Assembly (NCBI GenBank): GCA_031289015.1
Contig: JAITQG010000001.1
Span: forward strand, 1 to 34,032
Reading direction: 5' to 3'
DNA from: Lactobacillaceae bacterium
GTDB lineage: Bacteria; Bacillota; Bacilli; Lactobacillales; Lactobacillaceae
DNA: 34,032 nt
Shown here: in pieces, positions 18,000 to 25,930 of the stretch
Position numbering within the stretch: the stretch's first letter is position 1
Layout of the letters: each line of letters begins with the position of its first letter
The notes under the pieces: model-generated
Told to the model about the DNA's origin: nothing
Seen by the model: only the letters and a program-made list of their open reading frames with translations
The model's database searches: none
Translations under genes and position numbers: made by a program

Positions 18000-19055
18000 T
18001 TATTTGCGCTTGAGCCTAATCCCAAGCCCAGTCAACAACGCCCCGACTACCAGCAAGCCGATGATCAACGGTAAGGCCAGGTGGGCGCTTCGTTTGACCG
18101 TGCCCGCTTGCCCATCGCCATTAACTTCGGTGATTTTCTTGTCTTGGATGGTGAAAATTTTGTTAAATTCCCAAATTTGTTTATCCGCATCCTCAAGTTT
18201 TAACACCAGGTGATAACGTCCCGCTGGTAATTTAGCTGTCTGATAATTAAATTCCAGTGCAAATTTTGCCTGTGGCGTGATCGTGCCTGAAGCCAACTTC
18301 AACTCACTGATGGTTTTACCCTTGTTGTCTTGAATGGTGCCAGTCGCCTGAACGTTTTTGATTAATGCATTCGTTGGATTGATCAATTGCACCTTAGTCA
18401 AATTATCACCATTTTCAGCCTTCGTGATAATCTTAGCCAATTTTAAATCAGGTTTTACTTTGACGTTATTTTCTTGCAAGACCATCGCAACTGTATAATT
18501 AAAGACGTTTTTGACGGTTTGTTGTTGCGCATCCACCTTTTGGGTGACACTAATGCCGCCCACGGTAATCCCATTAAACTCATCGCGCGGCACGTCCACC
18601 ACAATCGGAATGTCAGCAACGGTATTGCGCCGCACCAAAATATCGACTTGTGATTTATGGGTCGTACCAAAGGCAACCGTTTTCGTGAAATCAACTGGGC
18701 TAGCCGCATTTATCTCGTCAGTAGTTAGGACATGCTTAGAGTAATCAACCGTTAAATTCCGATTGCAAACTGCTTGATTAGCCGCAATTCGATAGATGTG
18801 TTCCTTAGCCCCATTGATGATTTCAACATGGGCAATTATTTGTTCGGCCGGCTTCACACGCAGCCACCAGTAAGCCAACTTATCATCTGCTTGATGCTTT
18901 TCAAATTTAGGTTTCACTGAAAAACCAACATTCGATTTAGTCGTCACCAGCTCGCTGTTTGTGGCTGGGCGCATACTAATATCTTGAGCGTGCCCAATCG
19001 TATGCATCCCCAATAATGTCAGTAGCGTAATCGCTGTCAACATTAATTTACGCAT
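18000..19055 (-). CDS. WxL-interacting protein, DUF916/DUF3324 type (CscA-like)
   Basis: The 351 residues have a signal peptide (MRKLMLTAITLLTLLG..., cleavage near GHA). A DUF916-like peptidoglycan-binding domain follows (about 25-170, with YWWLRVKPAEQ). Then comes a DUF3324-like domain (about 180-310, ending LPAGRYHLVLKLEDADKQIW.F). A C-terminal helix (about 328-347) and KRK tail complete it. In WxL clusters such proteins bind both peptidoglycan and WxL proteins at the surface. It is the last gene of the operon, 18 bp after the large adhesin-like protein, with ribosome binding site GGGAGGA. It is the second DUF916 protein here and lacks the long cytoplasmic tail of the first. Confidence 0.85.
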   Translation of the reverse strand: MRKLMLTAITLLTLLGMHTIGHAQDISMRPATNSELVTTKSNVGFSVKPKFEKHQADDKLAYWWLRVKPAEQIIAHVEIINGAKEHIYRIAANQAVCNRNLTVDYSKHVLTTDEINAASPVDFTKTVAFGTTHKSQVDILVRRNTVADIPIVVDVPRDEFNGITVGGISVTQKVDAQQQTVKNVFNYTVAMVLQENNVKVKPDLKLAKIITKAENGDNLTKVQLINPTNALIKNVQATGTIQDNKGKTISELKLASGTITPQAKFALEFNYQTAKLPAGRYHLVLKLEDADKQIWEFNKIFTIQDKKITEVNGDGQAGTVKRSAHLALPLIIGLLVVGALLTGLGIRLKRK

Positions 19056-19073
19056 GATAAACTGTTCCTCCCT

Positions 19074-20939
19074 TTATTGCCCAGGTCCACTCACAATTGA
19101 ATATTGCAGCGTAGCATTTTCAGTCGTGGTTTGAGCTTTTAGCGTGTTTGTCGCGGCCAATAATAAGCCTTCACCAGCGGCAAAATGAAAATTATAATTG
19201 CCACCTGCCATCGTTTGCGTGACATTTGATGGCAAATTGGCATCGTCAGTGACTGTCCCAATGTTGTATGGGTCGGTGTTCAAAAGTGTGGCAGTTGGAG
19301 CCCCTGGATTTTGCCAATAATATCTAGTTTTGTCCGGCGACAAATTATTTAGCATCTGAACTTGAACTGTAAAATTAGGATTAGTCCCCCGATCATCCAT
19401 GACGTTGAAATCCATTGACCCATCGCCTGCAATTAATGACCCAAAGCTACCATCGGTGGGTAAGGTCATCAAATCAACCAAAAAATTTCGATTGAGTTGT
19501 GACGTATTCACACCAATTCCGATCGGCTCACTCCACTGCACATACTTAGCTTTTTTCAAAGTGGTTAAATTAGCCGCCGTATAATTTACCGGCGTCATAT
19601 TCGCACTTGCAAATGTCCCGTCAGTTGTCCCAGTCACTTGGCGCAACCATAAATCATTGATCCCGCCAGAACCATCGTTGGTATTTGAAGCGTGGGTTCG
19701 CAACCCAGCTCCGGTAATAACAATCGGCAACTTGGTGTTGCTACTAAACACGGGGGCGGTTTGGGCTTGGAAGGTCACTGAATTAGGATCATTTAAATTC
19801 ATGCTCGACCCGGCACCCGGCACACCTGAAAACAGATTACCCGTTGCTAAGTTGTTAAACAAAATATTACTACCTGCGCCAAAATTAAAGACAGCCTTCT
19901 TAAAGGCATCGACGTTGATGCTACCACCACCAGTGACAATATTAATCTGGCCCCCATTAGCCACATTCACGTACCAGTTATCAAACGTGGTCCACATGAA
20001 CCAACTCCCAAATTCACTTGCGGTGTTTTTCGTTCCGTTGATATTAAATTTAGCGTTTTCACCAATATCCCAGGTGACATCCCCACTTGTATAGTCATCA
20101 TAGTACATTGTGTACGTTTTATTGAGGTTCCAGATTAAGCTCGCGTCATCATCAATTTTTAAGGTATTCGCAGTGTCAGCATATGAATAAAGTGGTTGAT
20201 CGTAGCCCCACGACTGATTTAAAGTCGTTGTCCCATTGACCACTTCGGTATAATACCCACCTTGAATCCATTCACCTTGATTATCGTTACCAGCCATCGA
20301 AGCATCGTTAAAATTATGATTTTGCAATATCGTGAACGTGTTTGTCCCGTAAAACAACGTCTTCCCGTCGTCATTACGAATTGGTCCAGCCCCAGTTGTC
20401 GCTGCCCCATTTGAGACGTCCACATCTTGCCACTTTGTAATGGCGGTCGAATCATTGGTTACTGGAAAAATACCGTTAGCAAGATTATTGATGATTTTTG
20501 CATCTTGCACCATCATCGTGGTTTTGCCAGTAATACCCGAGCTATTTGCATAAAACCCATAATTTCCACGACCAAGACCTGTCGTGTAATTAGTGTCATT
20601 ATCAAAATACAACGTGTGATTATTACCTATAATTGTGACGCCCTTGCCTTCAGTCATGACAGTACCATTATAAGCAGCACTCGACCCCGGCACATCGCTT
20701 GTCACATTTAGATAAACGGTGTTATTATTGGGCGCTTTATTGTAGGTATCTAACATATCTTGCCAGTTGGTAACATTGTAATAAGTTGCGCCCGTAACCC
20801 CAGTCACACTGCCGTCTGTATCCGTTGTCCCGGCCACGACACTAGCTTGACTATGCGGTGCAAATAACACGAAGGCACTTAACATCGCCACCCCGGCCAG
20901 CGCGTATTTAATTTTAGCTATCATTTCCTGTTTCATCAT
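19074..20939 (-). CDS. Large secreted surface protein with degenerate WxL domain (CscC-like)
   Basis: The 621 residues begin with a signal peptide (cleavage near SQA, about 32). A long region rich in Asn, Thr and Gly follows (about 50-450). Its repeated short strands (TVYLNV, VTIIGNNHTLYF, MMVQDAKIINN) suggest a right-handed beta-helix like the pectate-lyase-like adhesins seen in WxL clusters. The last 110 residues align with WxL domains in layout: DDRGTNPNFTVQV (515-527) stands where canonical members have GWxLxV. NATLQYSIV (608-616) stands where they have LxWTL. Both tryptophans are thus Phe/Tyr. The start overlaps the previous stop codon (TAATG). It is probably a cell-wall-bound adhesin. 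The ligand is unknown. Confidence 0.8.
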   Translation of the reverse strand: MMKQEMIAKIKYALAGVAMLSAFVLFAPHSQASVVAGTTDTDGSVTGVTGATYYNVTNWQDMLDTYNKAPNNNTVYLNVTSDVPGSSAAYNGTVMTEGKGVTIIGNNHTLYFDNDTNYTTGLGRGNYGFYANSSGITGKTTMMVQDAKIINNLANGIFPVTNDSTAITKWQDVDVSNGAATTGAGPIRNDDGKTLFYGTNTFTILQNHNFNDASMAGNDNQGEWIQGGYYTEVVNGTTTLNQSWGYDQPLYSYADTANTLKIDDDASLIWNLNKTYTMYYDDYTSGDVTWDIGENAKFNINGTKNTASEFGSWFMWTTFDNWYVNVANGGQINIVTGGGSINVDAFKKAVFNFGAGSNILFNNLATGNLFSGVPGAGSSMNLNDPNSVTFQAQTAPVFSSNTKLPIVITGAGLRTHASNTNDGSGGINDLWLRQVTGTTDGTFASANMTPVNYTAANLTTLKKAKYVQWSEPIGIGVNTSQLNRNFLVDLMTLPTDGSFGSLIAGDGSMDFNVMDDRGTNPNFTVQVQMLNNLSPDKTRYYWQNPGAPTATLLNTDPYNIGTVTDDANLPSNVTQTMAGGNYNFHFAAGEGLLLAATNTLKAQTTTENATLQYSIVSGPGQ

Positions 20940-21505
20940 TACACTCCCGTGACCAAACTATGCGTAATGGTCGCCTCGTATAGCCCGTTGCCAAGCATGG
21001 CTGAATGCGGATTCAACACCATATCGGCTGAAATATCACCGGACGTCTGAGTACCATTGGCATCAGCGTTCCCCACCGCAACTGTCCCTTGGGCTTGATA
21101 GATATCAACGTCACTTGTCCCGGTCACGGCTTGGTTTTGGCCATCTTTAACTGTGGTCAAGAAATTATCTACAGGTAATTTCTTTACTCCCCCGACCAAG
21201 GTAAAAGCCGTAATCTGGGCTTGGATAGTGTAACCAGTACTCCCCCCGCGTAAATCAACCACACGATACTGGTTATCCCCCTGCCCATTCACGTTGCTAG
21301 TGTGATCCCCAATCTTTTCAGTTGGAAACACAATATTTGGGACTGAGACAAAATACAATGCATCACTGGTTGGTGCAACGACGGTAATACTAGCTGTTCC
21401 GTTCCCAGTCGTTGGTGGTGTACTATCGGCAGTTGCTTGGCCGTGAAATTGACCGGTGAAAGCAACTGCAAGGACCGCCGTGATCAATCCTATTAACTTT
21501 TTCAT
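20939..21505 (-). CDS. Small secreted protein with degenerate WxL domain
   Basis: From the ATG at 21505 (AAAGGAG upstream) it is 188 residues. It has a signal peptide (MKKLIGLITAVLAVAFTG..., cleavage near ATA, about 26) and is then almost entirely WxL-like domain. The first motif position reads DLRGGSTGYTIQA (Tyr at about 92), and the last reads GLYEATITHSL (about 174-184). The family's tryptophans are absent, but the order and spacing of the segments (about 85 residues) are kept. The stop codon overlaps the next start, so production is probably coupled to the large surface protein. Eight extra N-terminal residues are possible from an upstream ATG but lack a ribosome binding site. Confidence 0.78.
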   Translation of the reverse strand: MKKLIGLITAVLAVAFTGQFHGQATADSTPPTTGNGTASITVVAPTSDALYFVSVPNIVFPTEKIGDHTSNVNGQGDNQYRVVDLRGGSTGYTIQAQITAFTLVGGVKKLPVDNFLTTVKDGQNQAVTGTSDVDIYQAQGTVAVGNADANGTQTSGDISADMVLNPHSAMLGNGLYEATITHSLVTGV

Positions 21506-21518
21506 GGCTAACTCCTTT

Positions 21519-22292
21519 CTAATTAACACGCTTGATAATCAACAATGCGCTAATGACGAGCAACAAGTACACCCCAACCAAGATGAGCACCGGGCGCCAT
21601 ACGACCCGCCACAAATCATGATTGATATTCATCCGATTTTTACGGTCGGTTGCAGCGGTGATTTTTGCAAACTCCGCCCCTTTGGTTTTAGTCGCTGATA
21701 ACAACTCAGCCTGCACTAAAATCCGTTTGTCCGTTTTCGTACCTCGATCACACGTAACTAGCGAAAGCATGGACGTCGTCGTGTCTTTAACCTGGTTGAT
21801 GTCCGTCTCTTTGATTAATTTTTTAACCGTAACTTGATACTTATAATATTGATTCAAATAATTGACGTAAACTTTGGCACCAGGTTTAATTGTGCTCAAC
21901 TTGCCAAAATGCAGACTTTCATAACCTAGATGGTGCCCTAACAAAACTAAATTATGGTCATTGGGTGTCCGTTCTGGAAACATCGTCACAGCCCCAAAGG
22001 TTAAATTCGCGTTAGTGAGAGCGGCATAAATATTGTCTTCAATCCCCACACTAGGAATAAATACCTGCCCAACCGCCGCATCATGTCGGCCATTAATTAA
22101 GTTTTTCAGCGTCATCGGTTCGATGTTTTCGGCGGCTTTGATCTGCTTGGGCATCTTATTTGCCACGCGCACCGACAGCGTACTAGTTTTGTTGGCCACA
22201 CTCAGTCCCGCTCTGGCAAAAGGCATTACGGCAAAGATTAAAGCCAACGTAAACAAGCCGACAATGGCAATTTTTAATTGTTTATTTGTCAT
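21519..22292 (-). CDS. Sortase with N- and C-terminal membrane helices
   Basis: A transpeptidase that links LPxTG-type proteins to the wall or to each other. The core shows GQVFIPSVGIEDNIY, the catalytic His in LVLLGHHLG (about 120), Cys in LSLVTCD (about 181), and Arg in DKRILVQAEL (about 190). An N-terminal helix and a C-terminal helix (WRPVLILVGVYLLLVISALLIIKR) flank it. The C-terminal anchor recalls class C (pilin) sortases, but no DPW/DPF lid is seen, so I leave the class open. The start is unclear: ATG at 22292, ATG at 22298 or TTG at 22307. All overlap the upstream gene, implying translational coupling. The LPDTG protein at the head of this operon is its natural substrate. Confidence 0.88.
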   Translation of the reverse strand: MTNKQLKIAIVGLFTLALIFAVMPFARAGLSVANKTSTLSVRVANKMPKQIKAAENIEPMTLKNLINGRHDAAVGQVFIPSVGIEDNIYAALTNANLTFGAVTMFPERTPNDHNLVLLGHHLGYESLHFGKLSTIKPGAKVYVNYLNQYYKYQVTVKKLIKETDINQVKDTTTSMLSLVTCDRGTKTDKRILVQAELLSATKTKGAEFAKITAATDRKNRMNINHDLWRVVWRPVLILVGVYLLLVISALLIIKRVN

Positions 22293-23547
22293 AAGCATCT
22301 GGTTCAATCAAAAATACACGCCGGCCATGTTTGATTAAGAGTTTGTATTCGCGCAATGTAACTTGGCGGCGAACTTCAATTTCTTTGCCAAACATGTCTT
22401 CAACCTTTTCACCAATCAAAACTTCTTGGGCTTCTTTGCGACGTTTCCACAAGAAGAACCACAATAACCCGCCTAACAACAAGGCTAGAATTGCTAACCC
22501 AATGTATAACCAAGTCAAATCAGCACGCTTGACGGTGACATCTTGGCGGTTTAACTTTTGGGCTTGTTGGCCAGAAACCGTAAAGTCGCGGTCAAATTCC
22601 CACCGATATTGATAGTTGGTTTTCTTGCCATCAAAAATATCCGTTTGGAATTGGCCTTGCTTGTCTTTAGTGGCAAACACTACGACATGGACATGGTATT
22701 TACCTGGTTTTAACGGATTCCCATTTCCCAAGGCAATCGGATATTTAAAGTTGGAATTAGGCGCCATTTGCATCGCTGTTTTCTTAGCTGAATAGAGCAC
22801 TTTGCTGCCCCGTTTAGCTGAGATTTGCGCGGCCACATCCATTTGATTGACATAAATTGGCAAGGGGTTTTGCAACTCTACATTATAGACATTGCGGAAA
22901 TTGACTTGGCCAGCGTTAACGGTCCCCATCTGCAGCCCCGTCTTTTGAATCGTTTGCGGATCAAAATCCGGCGTCACGCGTTGGCGCATCAACAAGCCCA
23001 TTTGTAATGAGTAAATGTTTTGGATCGCCAAGTTCCCCTTTTGTTTATTGGAATTGGTTTGGTTGGCTTTGTCGCGCGCGGCGTCAGAAAATGTCAAACC
23101 GCCAGCAATGATCCCTTTGACGTCTTGGTTTGGCATGGTGACTTGGGCGATGACTTTTTTCGTTTCACCCGCTTTGAGCGTCACTTGGGCTGGAATGTTC
23201 ACCAAATTTTTCAGATTGAACAATTGGCTTTTATCCGGTTTGATGTTATTGGGCCCATATTCCACCACGCCGTTGCTATTGGTCGTGGCCGCAGCAACTT
23301 TGGCATTGACCGTGATAGTTTGCTTGGTGTTATTAGTGTAGTTAAGCGCTAAATCTTGCTTTTGGTTAGCAGCTAGCTGAATATTGAAAAAGCCATCCTG
23401 TTGATTGATTTGATTCGCTGGTAGCTCCGGTTGAACCGTGAAAGTTAGTTGATTGGCCGCCACGTGCTGGTTGACCATCATCAAACCACCCACAATCAGT
23501 GAAAAACCAATTAGTAAAATTTTAGGTAATCGTTTATCAAAATTCAT
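22282..23547 (-). CDS. WxL-interacting protein, DUF916/DUF3324 type with cytoplasmic tail (CscA-like)
   Basis: The start is the ATG at 23547 (MNFDKRLPKI), with GAGGAGG upstream. The ORF can be opened seven codons earlier without support. The 421 residues have a signal or anchor segment, a DUF916 domain (about 35-170, with TLKAGETKKVIAQVTMP and GIIAGGLTF), and a DUF3324 domain (about 190-330, with LKPGKYHVHVVVFATKD.. and W.F...F.V). One membrane helix (about 352-372) and a charged cytoplasmic tail of about 50 residues ending IEPDAYDK follow. This is the canonical partner that anchors WxL proteins. Its 3' end overlaps the sortase start. Confidence 0.92.
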   Translation of the reverse strand: MNFDKRLPKILLIGFSLIVGGLMMVNQHVAANQLTFTVQPELPANQINQQDGFFNIQLAANQKQDLALNYTNNTKQTITVNAKVAAATTNSNGVVEYGPNNIKPDKSQLFNLKNLVNIPAQVTLKAGETKKVIAQVTMPNQDVKGIIAGGLTFSDAARDKANQTNSNKQKGNLAIQNIYSLQMGLLMRQRVTPDFDPQTIQKTGLQMGTVNAGQVNFRNVYNVELQNPLPIYVNQMDVAAQISAKRGSKVLYSAKKTAMQMAPNSNFKYPIALGNGNPLKPGKYHVHVVVFATKDKQGQFQTDIFDGKKTNYQYRWEFDRDFTVSGQQAQKLNRQDVTVKRADLTWLYIGLAILALLLGGLLWFFLWKRRKEAQEVLIGEKVEDMFGKEIEVRRQVTLREYKLLIKHGRRVFLIEPDAYDK

Positions 23548-23573
23548 AGTTGCCTCCTCAAGGCTCAATAATT

Positions 23574-23596
23574 AATTATCTTCCCCAAAGATAATT
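23574..23596 (-). other. Intercistronic hairpin inside the WxL operon
   Basis: AATTATCTT pairs perfectly with AAGATAATT in the gap between the second WxL gene and the DUF916 gene. The sequence after it on the minus strand (AATTATTG) is a poor T-run. It may set mRNA stability or give partial termination rather than a full stop. Confidence 0.4.
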
Positions 23597-23609
23597 CTTG
23601 CGCTGCCAA

Positions 23610-24401
23610 CTAATTGATTGGCGTATTAGTTAAGATCCACGTTAGCGTTGTTGAATAGTCCTTGGCATCCCGTGGTGTCGTCCCTGGAATCGTCAGCGTG
23701 ACCGCCGGATTGACCAACATTTCTTGGATTTTGGTTGGTTGATTGACATGGGCGTCTGCCTTGCCTGGTTGCGTGATTAATTGGTCTTGGTTGCCAAAAC
23801 GATTAATCCACGTACCCATACCAGTCCCCACCGCCGCGGCCATAACTACAGCTTCGGTCCCATCAGGATTTAATTGCACACTTTGGGCCGCTGGTTGCAT
23901 GGCATCAGTGATCCCAATTAACTCAGGATTTAACAAATTGATTTCCGCACCGCTCAGTTGTTTAAACTGCGCGGTTGGGTTGCTAAATTGCCCGTTTTGG
24001 CGCACTTTGAGCGCCCAACCAGCATCTGACCCACGATTATCCGTGACTTGGACATAATTTGGCACCGTGATTAACTTTTTATCTTGGGTGTAATCTTGTT
24101 GCGCTAACGCTTGATAAGTCACAGTTTGATTCGTAACTGGGTGCTTGCCAAAATTGAAACTAGACACAAAATCTAATGACAAGGGCCCCGCCGAATTGAA
24201 TTGAGGCCCATCATCAGCCGGCGTCAACGGATCAGTTAGCTGTGGATGGTTGGGATTGAGTGGCGGTACAACCTCAGTGGATGGGATGAAGGCAACTTTT
24301 GCTACGGTATCCATGTTGATCATACTATCTGCTTGAACGGTTGGAGTTATGCTGAGCACGCCCCCAACTGCCAGCAGTACCCGAATGAATCTATGAAACA
24401 T
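23610..24401 (-). CDS. WxL-domain surface protein (CscB-like)
   Basis: The 263 residues have a signal peptide (cleavage near VQA, about 24). A short Pro-rich linker (about 40-70) and a WxL domain to the end follow. Both motifs are canonical: DNRGSDAGWALKV (Trp129) and TTLTWILTNTP (Trp255). The domain gives non-covalent attachment to peptidoglycan. Nearly the whole mature protein is WxL domain, as in CscB proteins. The ribosome binding site is AGAGGGAAG. It lies 16 bp after the first WxL gene, of which it is a diverged paralogue (shared PNYVQVTDN, GPLS[IL]DF). Confidence 0.93.
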   Translation of the reverse strand: MFHRFIRVLLAVGGVLSITPTVQADSMINMDTVAKVAFIPSTEVVPPLNPNHPQLTDPLTPADDGPQFNSAGPLSLDFVSSFNFGKHPVTNQTVTYQALAQQDYTQDKKLITVPNYVQVTDNRGSDAGWALKVRQNGQFSNPTAQFKQLSGAEINLLNPELIGITDAMQPAAQSVQLNPDGTEAVVMAAAVGTGMGTWINRFGNQDQLITQPGKADAHVNQPTKIQEMLVNPAVTLTIPGTTPRDAKDYSTTLTWILTNTPIN

Positions 24402-24417
24402 GGCTTCCCTCTTTTCC

Positions 24418-25161
24418 TTAATCTTGAACTGTGGTTGAAGGATTTTGCGTTAATGTCCATTGAAGAGTTGAAGTGTAGGCAGCCGCACGCTTAGTTGATA
24501 CACCTGGCACGCTCAATGTGATTGAATTGGCTGCTGATGTAGCATCGGAACCATAACGCGTAACCCACGTTCCTTCACCTTGGTTGATTGCGGCACTCGT
24601 CACGTTTGAAGCTGTTCCAGGAACTAATGAGTAGCTAGCTGTAGCTGTTGGTGTGCCGGCATCGGTATTTGTACCAGTAACCGCTTCTCCGTTTGCAAAG
24701 TTAATGGCAGCTCCCTTCAATGTGTTGCCCTTAGCGTCAGCCAATTGCGCTTGTTGAGTAACCGTCAAGCCCCAACCTTGATCAGTTCCAGTATTGTCAG
24801 TCACTTGAACATAATTTGGTTTGTCAACAGTGCTTCCATCAGCAGCTACGGCCTTTTGTGCAGCTGCATAATAGGTCTTATCAACACTGGTAATGCTTTG
24901 TGCACCAAAGTCCAAGCTTGAAGCAAAATCGATTGACAATGGTCCGGCCGTACCAGGTTCTGGATCAGTACCATCAGGGTCAACTGGCTTGATTGGGTCA
25001 TCTGGGTTAGTTGGATCCACAGGATTTGTTGGATCAGTTGATGGTGTAAATGCAATTGAGGCCTTTGAGTTGTAGTCGACTGGTGTCGTATCAGCAAAGG
25101 CAAGTGTTGAAAGTGATAGTGTTGCTAACAATGTTGTAGATAATAATGCTGTCTTATTCAT
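24418..25161 (-). CDS. WxL-domain surface protein (CscB-like)
   Basis: The 247 residues have a signal peptide (cleavage near AFA, about 23). A DPTNPVDPTNPDDP-type Pro/Asp repeat linker (43-70) and a WxL domain follow. The motifs are DNTGTDQGWGLTVTQ (Trp130) and STLQWTLTQNP (Trp235). Between them lies the usual GxGTWVTRYG segment. It binds peptidoglycan without covalent linkage. The ribosome binding site is GGGGAGA. Codon choice is even and AT/GC-balanced compared with the diverged neighbours, suggesting high expression (impression only). Confidence 0.95.
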   Translation of the reverse strand: MNKTALLSTTLLATLSLSTLAFADTTPVDYNSKASIAFTPSTDPTNPVDPTNPDDPIKPVDPDGTDPEPGTAGPLSIDFASSLDFGAQSITSVDKTYYAAAQKAVAADGSTVDKPNYVQVTDNTGTDQGWGLTVTQQAQLADAKGNTLKGAAINFANGEAVTGTNTDAGTPTATASYSLVPGTASNVTSAAINQGEGTWVTRYGSDATSAANSITLSVPGVSTKRAAAYTSTLQWTLTQNPSTTVQD

Positions 25162-25184
25162 AATAATTCTCCCCGTTTATTCCA

Positions 25185-25547
25185 TTAAAAACTTTTGCGT
25201 CGATGTACATGTGTAGCAAGCAAGATGAGACTCAAGCCTACTAAAGTGACTGGAACTCCAAATTTTTGCAGTCCCGTAAAATCCCCCGTATCCGGCAAAA
25301 CTGGTTGTTTACCAGCAAGCGTGTTTGCCGCTTGGTAATACGGATTAATCCGGTCTTTAGGTTTAAATACCGTGTTGTTTTCATCGCCCAGGCCATGTGC
25401 AACCTGGTCATCTGGATAACTGTAAGCACCGTAGAAACCTACTTCATTAGTGGTATCTCCTTTAAACCCATCCGCCGTGACTAATGCCGGTGCGCCCATG
25501 GTTAGGCCGCATACCAAAGTAAAAATCAATAGTTTTGTTTTGACCAC
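25185..25547 (-). CDS. Small LPDTG surface protein (CscD-like), GTG start
   Basis: I place the start at the GTG at 25547 because AAGGAGG lies 6 nt before it. The ATG that gives a longer frame is 33 nt upstream and inside the control region. The 120 residues have a signal peptide (cleavage near VTA, about 25) and a short, Tyr-rich mature region of about 60 residues. LPDTG (84-88), a hydrophobic helix and HRRKSF follow. This is a complete sortase sorting signal. Small LPxTG proteins are the CscD component of csc clusters. It is the first gene of the operon, 23 bp before the first WxL gene. Confidence 0.88.
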   Translation of the reverse strand: MVKTKLLIFTLVCGLTMGAPALVTADGFKGDTTNEVGFYGAYSYPDDQVAHGLGDENNTVFKPKDRINPYYQAANTLAGKQPVLPDTGDFTGLQKFGVPVTLVGLSLILLATHVHRRKSF

Positions 25548-25569
25548 AGATGTCCTCCTTACTAAATTG

Positions 25570-25583
25570 TGAAAGCGCATTCA
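25570..25583 (-). promoter_or_regulatory. cre site (CcpA operator) of the WxL operon
   Basis: TGAAAGCGCATTCA differs from the palindromic cre form TGAAAGCGCTTTCA at one base. It lies 9 nt upstream of the AAGGAGG of the first operon gene and just after the likely -10. CcpA bound here would block or roadblock transcription when preferred sugars are present. Confidence 0.65.
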
Positions 25584-25593
25584 GTTAACAGTC

Positions 25594-25623
25594 ATTATGA
25601 TAACTCACAAATTGAACTTAGAA
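25594..25623 (-). promoter_or_regulatory. Likely promoter of the WxL operon with a weak -35
   Basis: On the minus strand CATAAT (25599-25594) or the overlapping TATCAT can act as -10. No good -35 lies 17-18 nt upstream (TTCTAA/TCTAAG). A weak -35 fits an activator-dependent promoter, with the adjacent Mga-like regulators as candidates. This is the only reasonable -10 between the first gene and the hairpin at 25720. Confidence 0.4.
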
Positions 25624-25719
25624 ACTTCCCTAAATTTCGGATTTTTTAAAATTTATGGGAGGAGGTCAAAAAAATTACCGCCTACTTTTAATTAGTTCGC
25701 CAATTAAAAATAACAGCAA

Positions 25720-25754
25720 AAAAGCCCTTGAATCCGGTGATTGCCTGGGCTTTT
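25720..25754. terminator. Terminator-like hairpin in the divergent mga/WxL control region
   Basis: AAAAGCCC pairs with GGGCTTTT around a 19-nt loop. On the minus strand it is followed by six T residues. It lies between two divergent transcription units, where no gene needs a terminator. It may end a leader or small RNA read leftward from around 25.8 kb, or insulate the two promoters. The rest of 25584-25930 is AT-rich, with TATAAT at 25871-25876 (55 bp before mga1) but no clear -35. Confidence 0.6.
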
Positions 25755-25930
25755 AACTAACCATTTGTAAGCTTTCCTAGTGAAGTATCTTTTGTTTGTT
25801 TTTAAATTCAAGCTCCTGTTTATTCAAAAAAAATAAAATTTAATGGAGTGTCTGTAATGTATTTTCAAAATATAATAGGTATAGGGGAATACTGTCGATT
25901 TTTTGTAATTTTTAAACCGGGAGTAATGTT

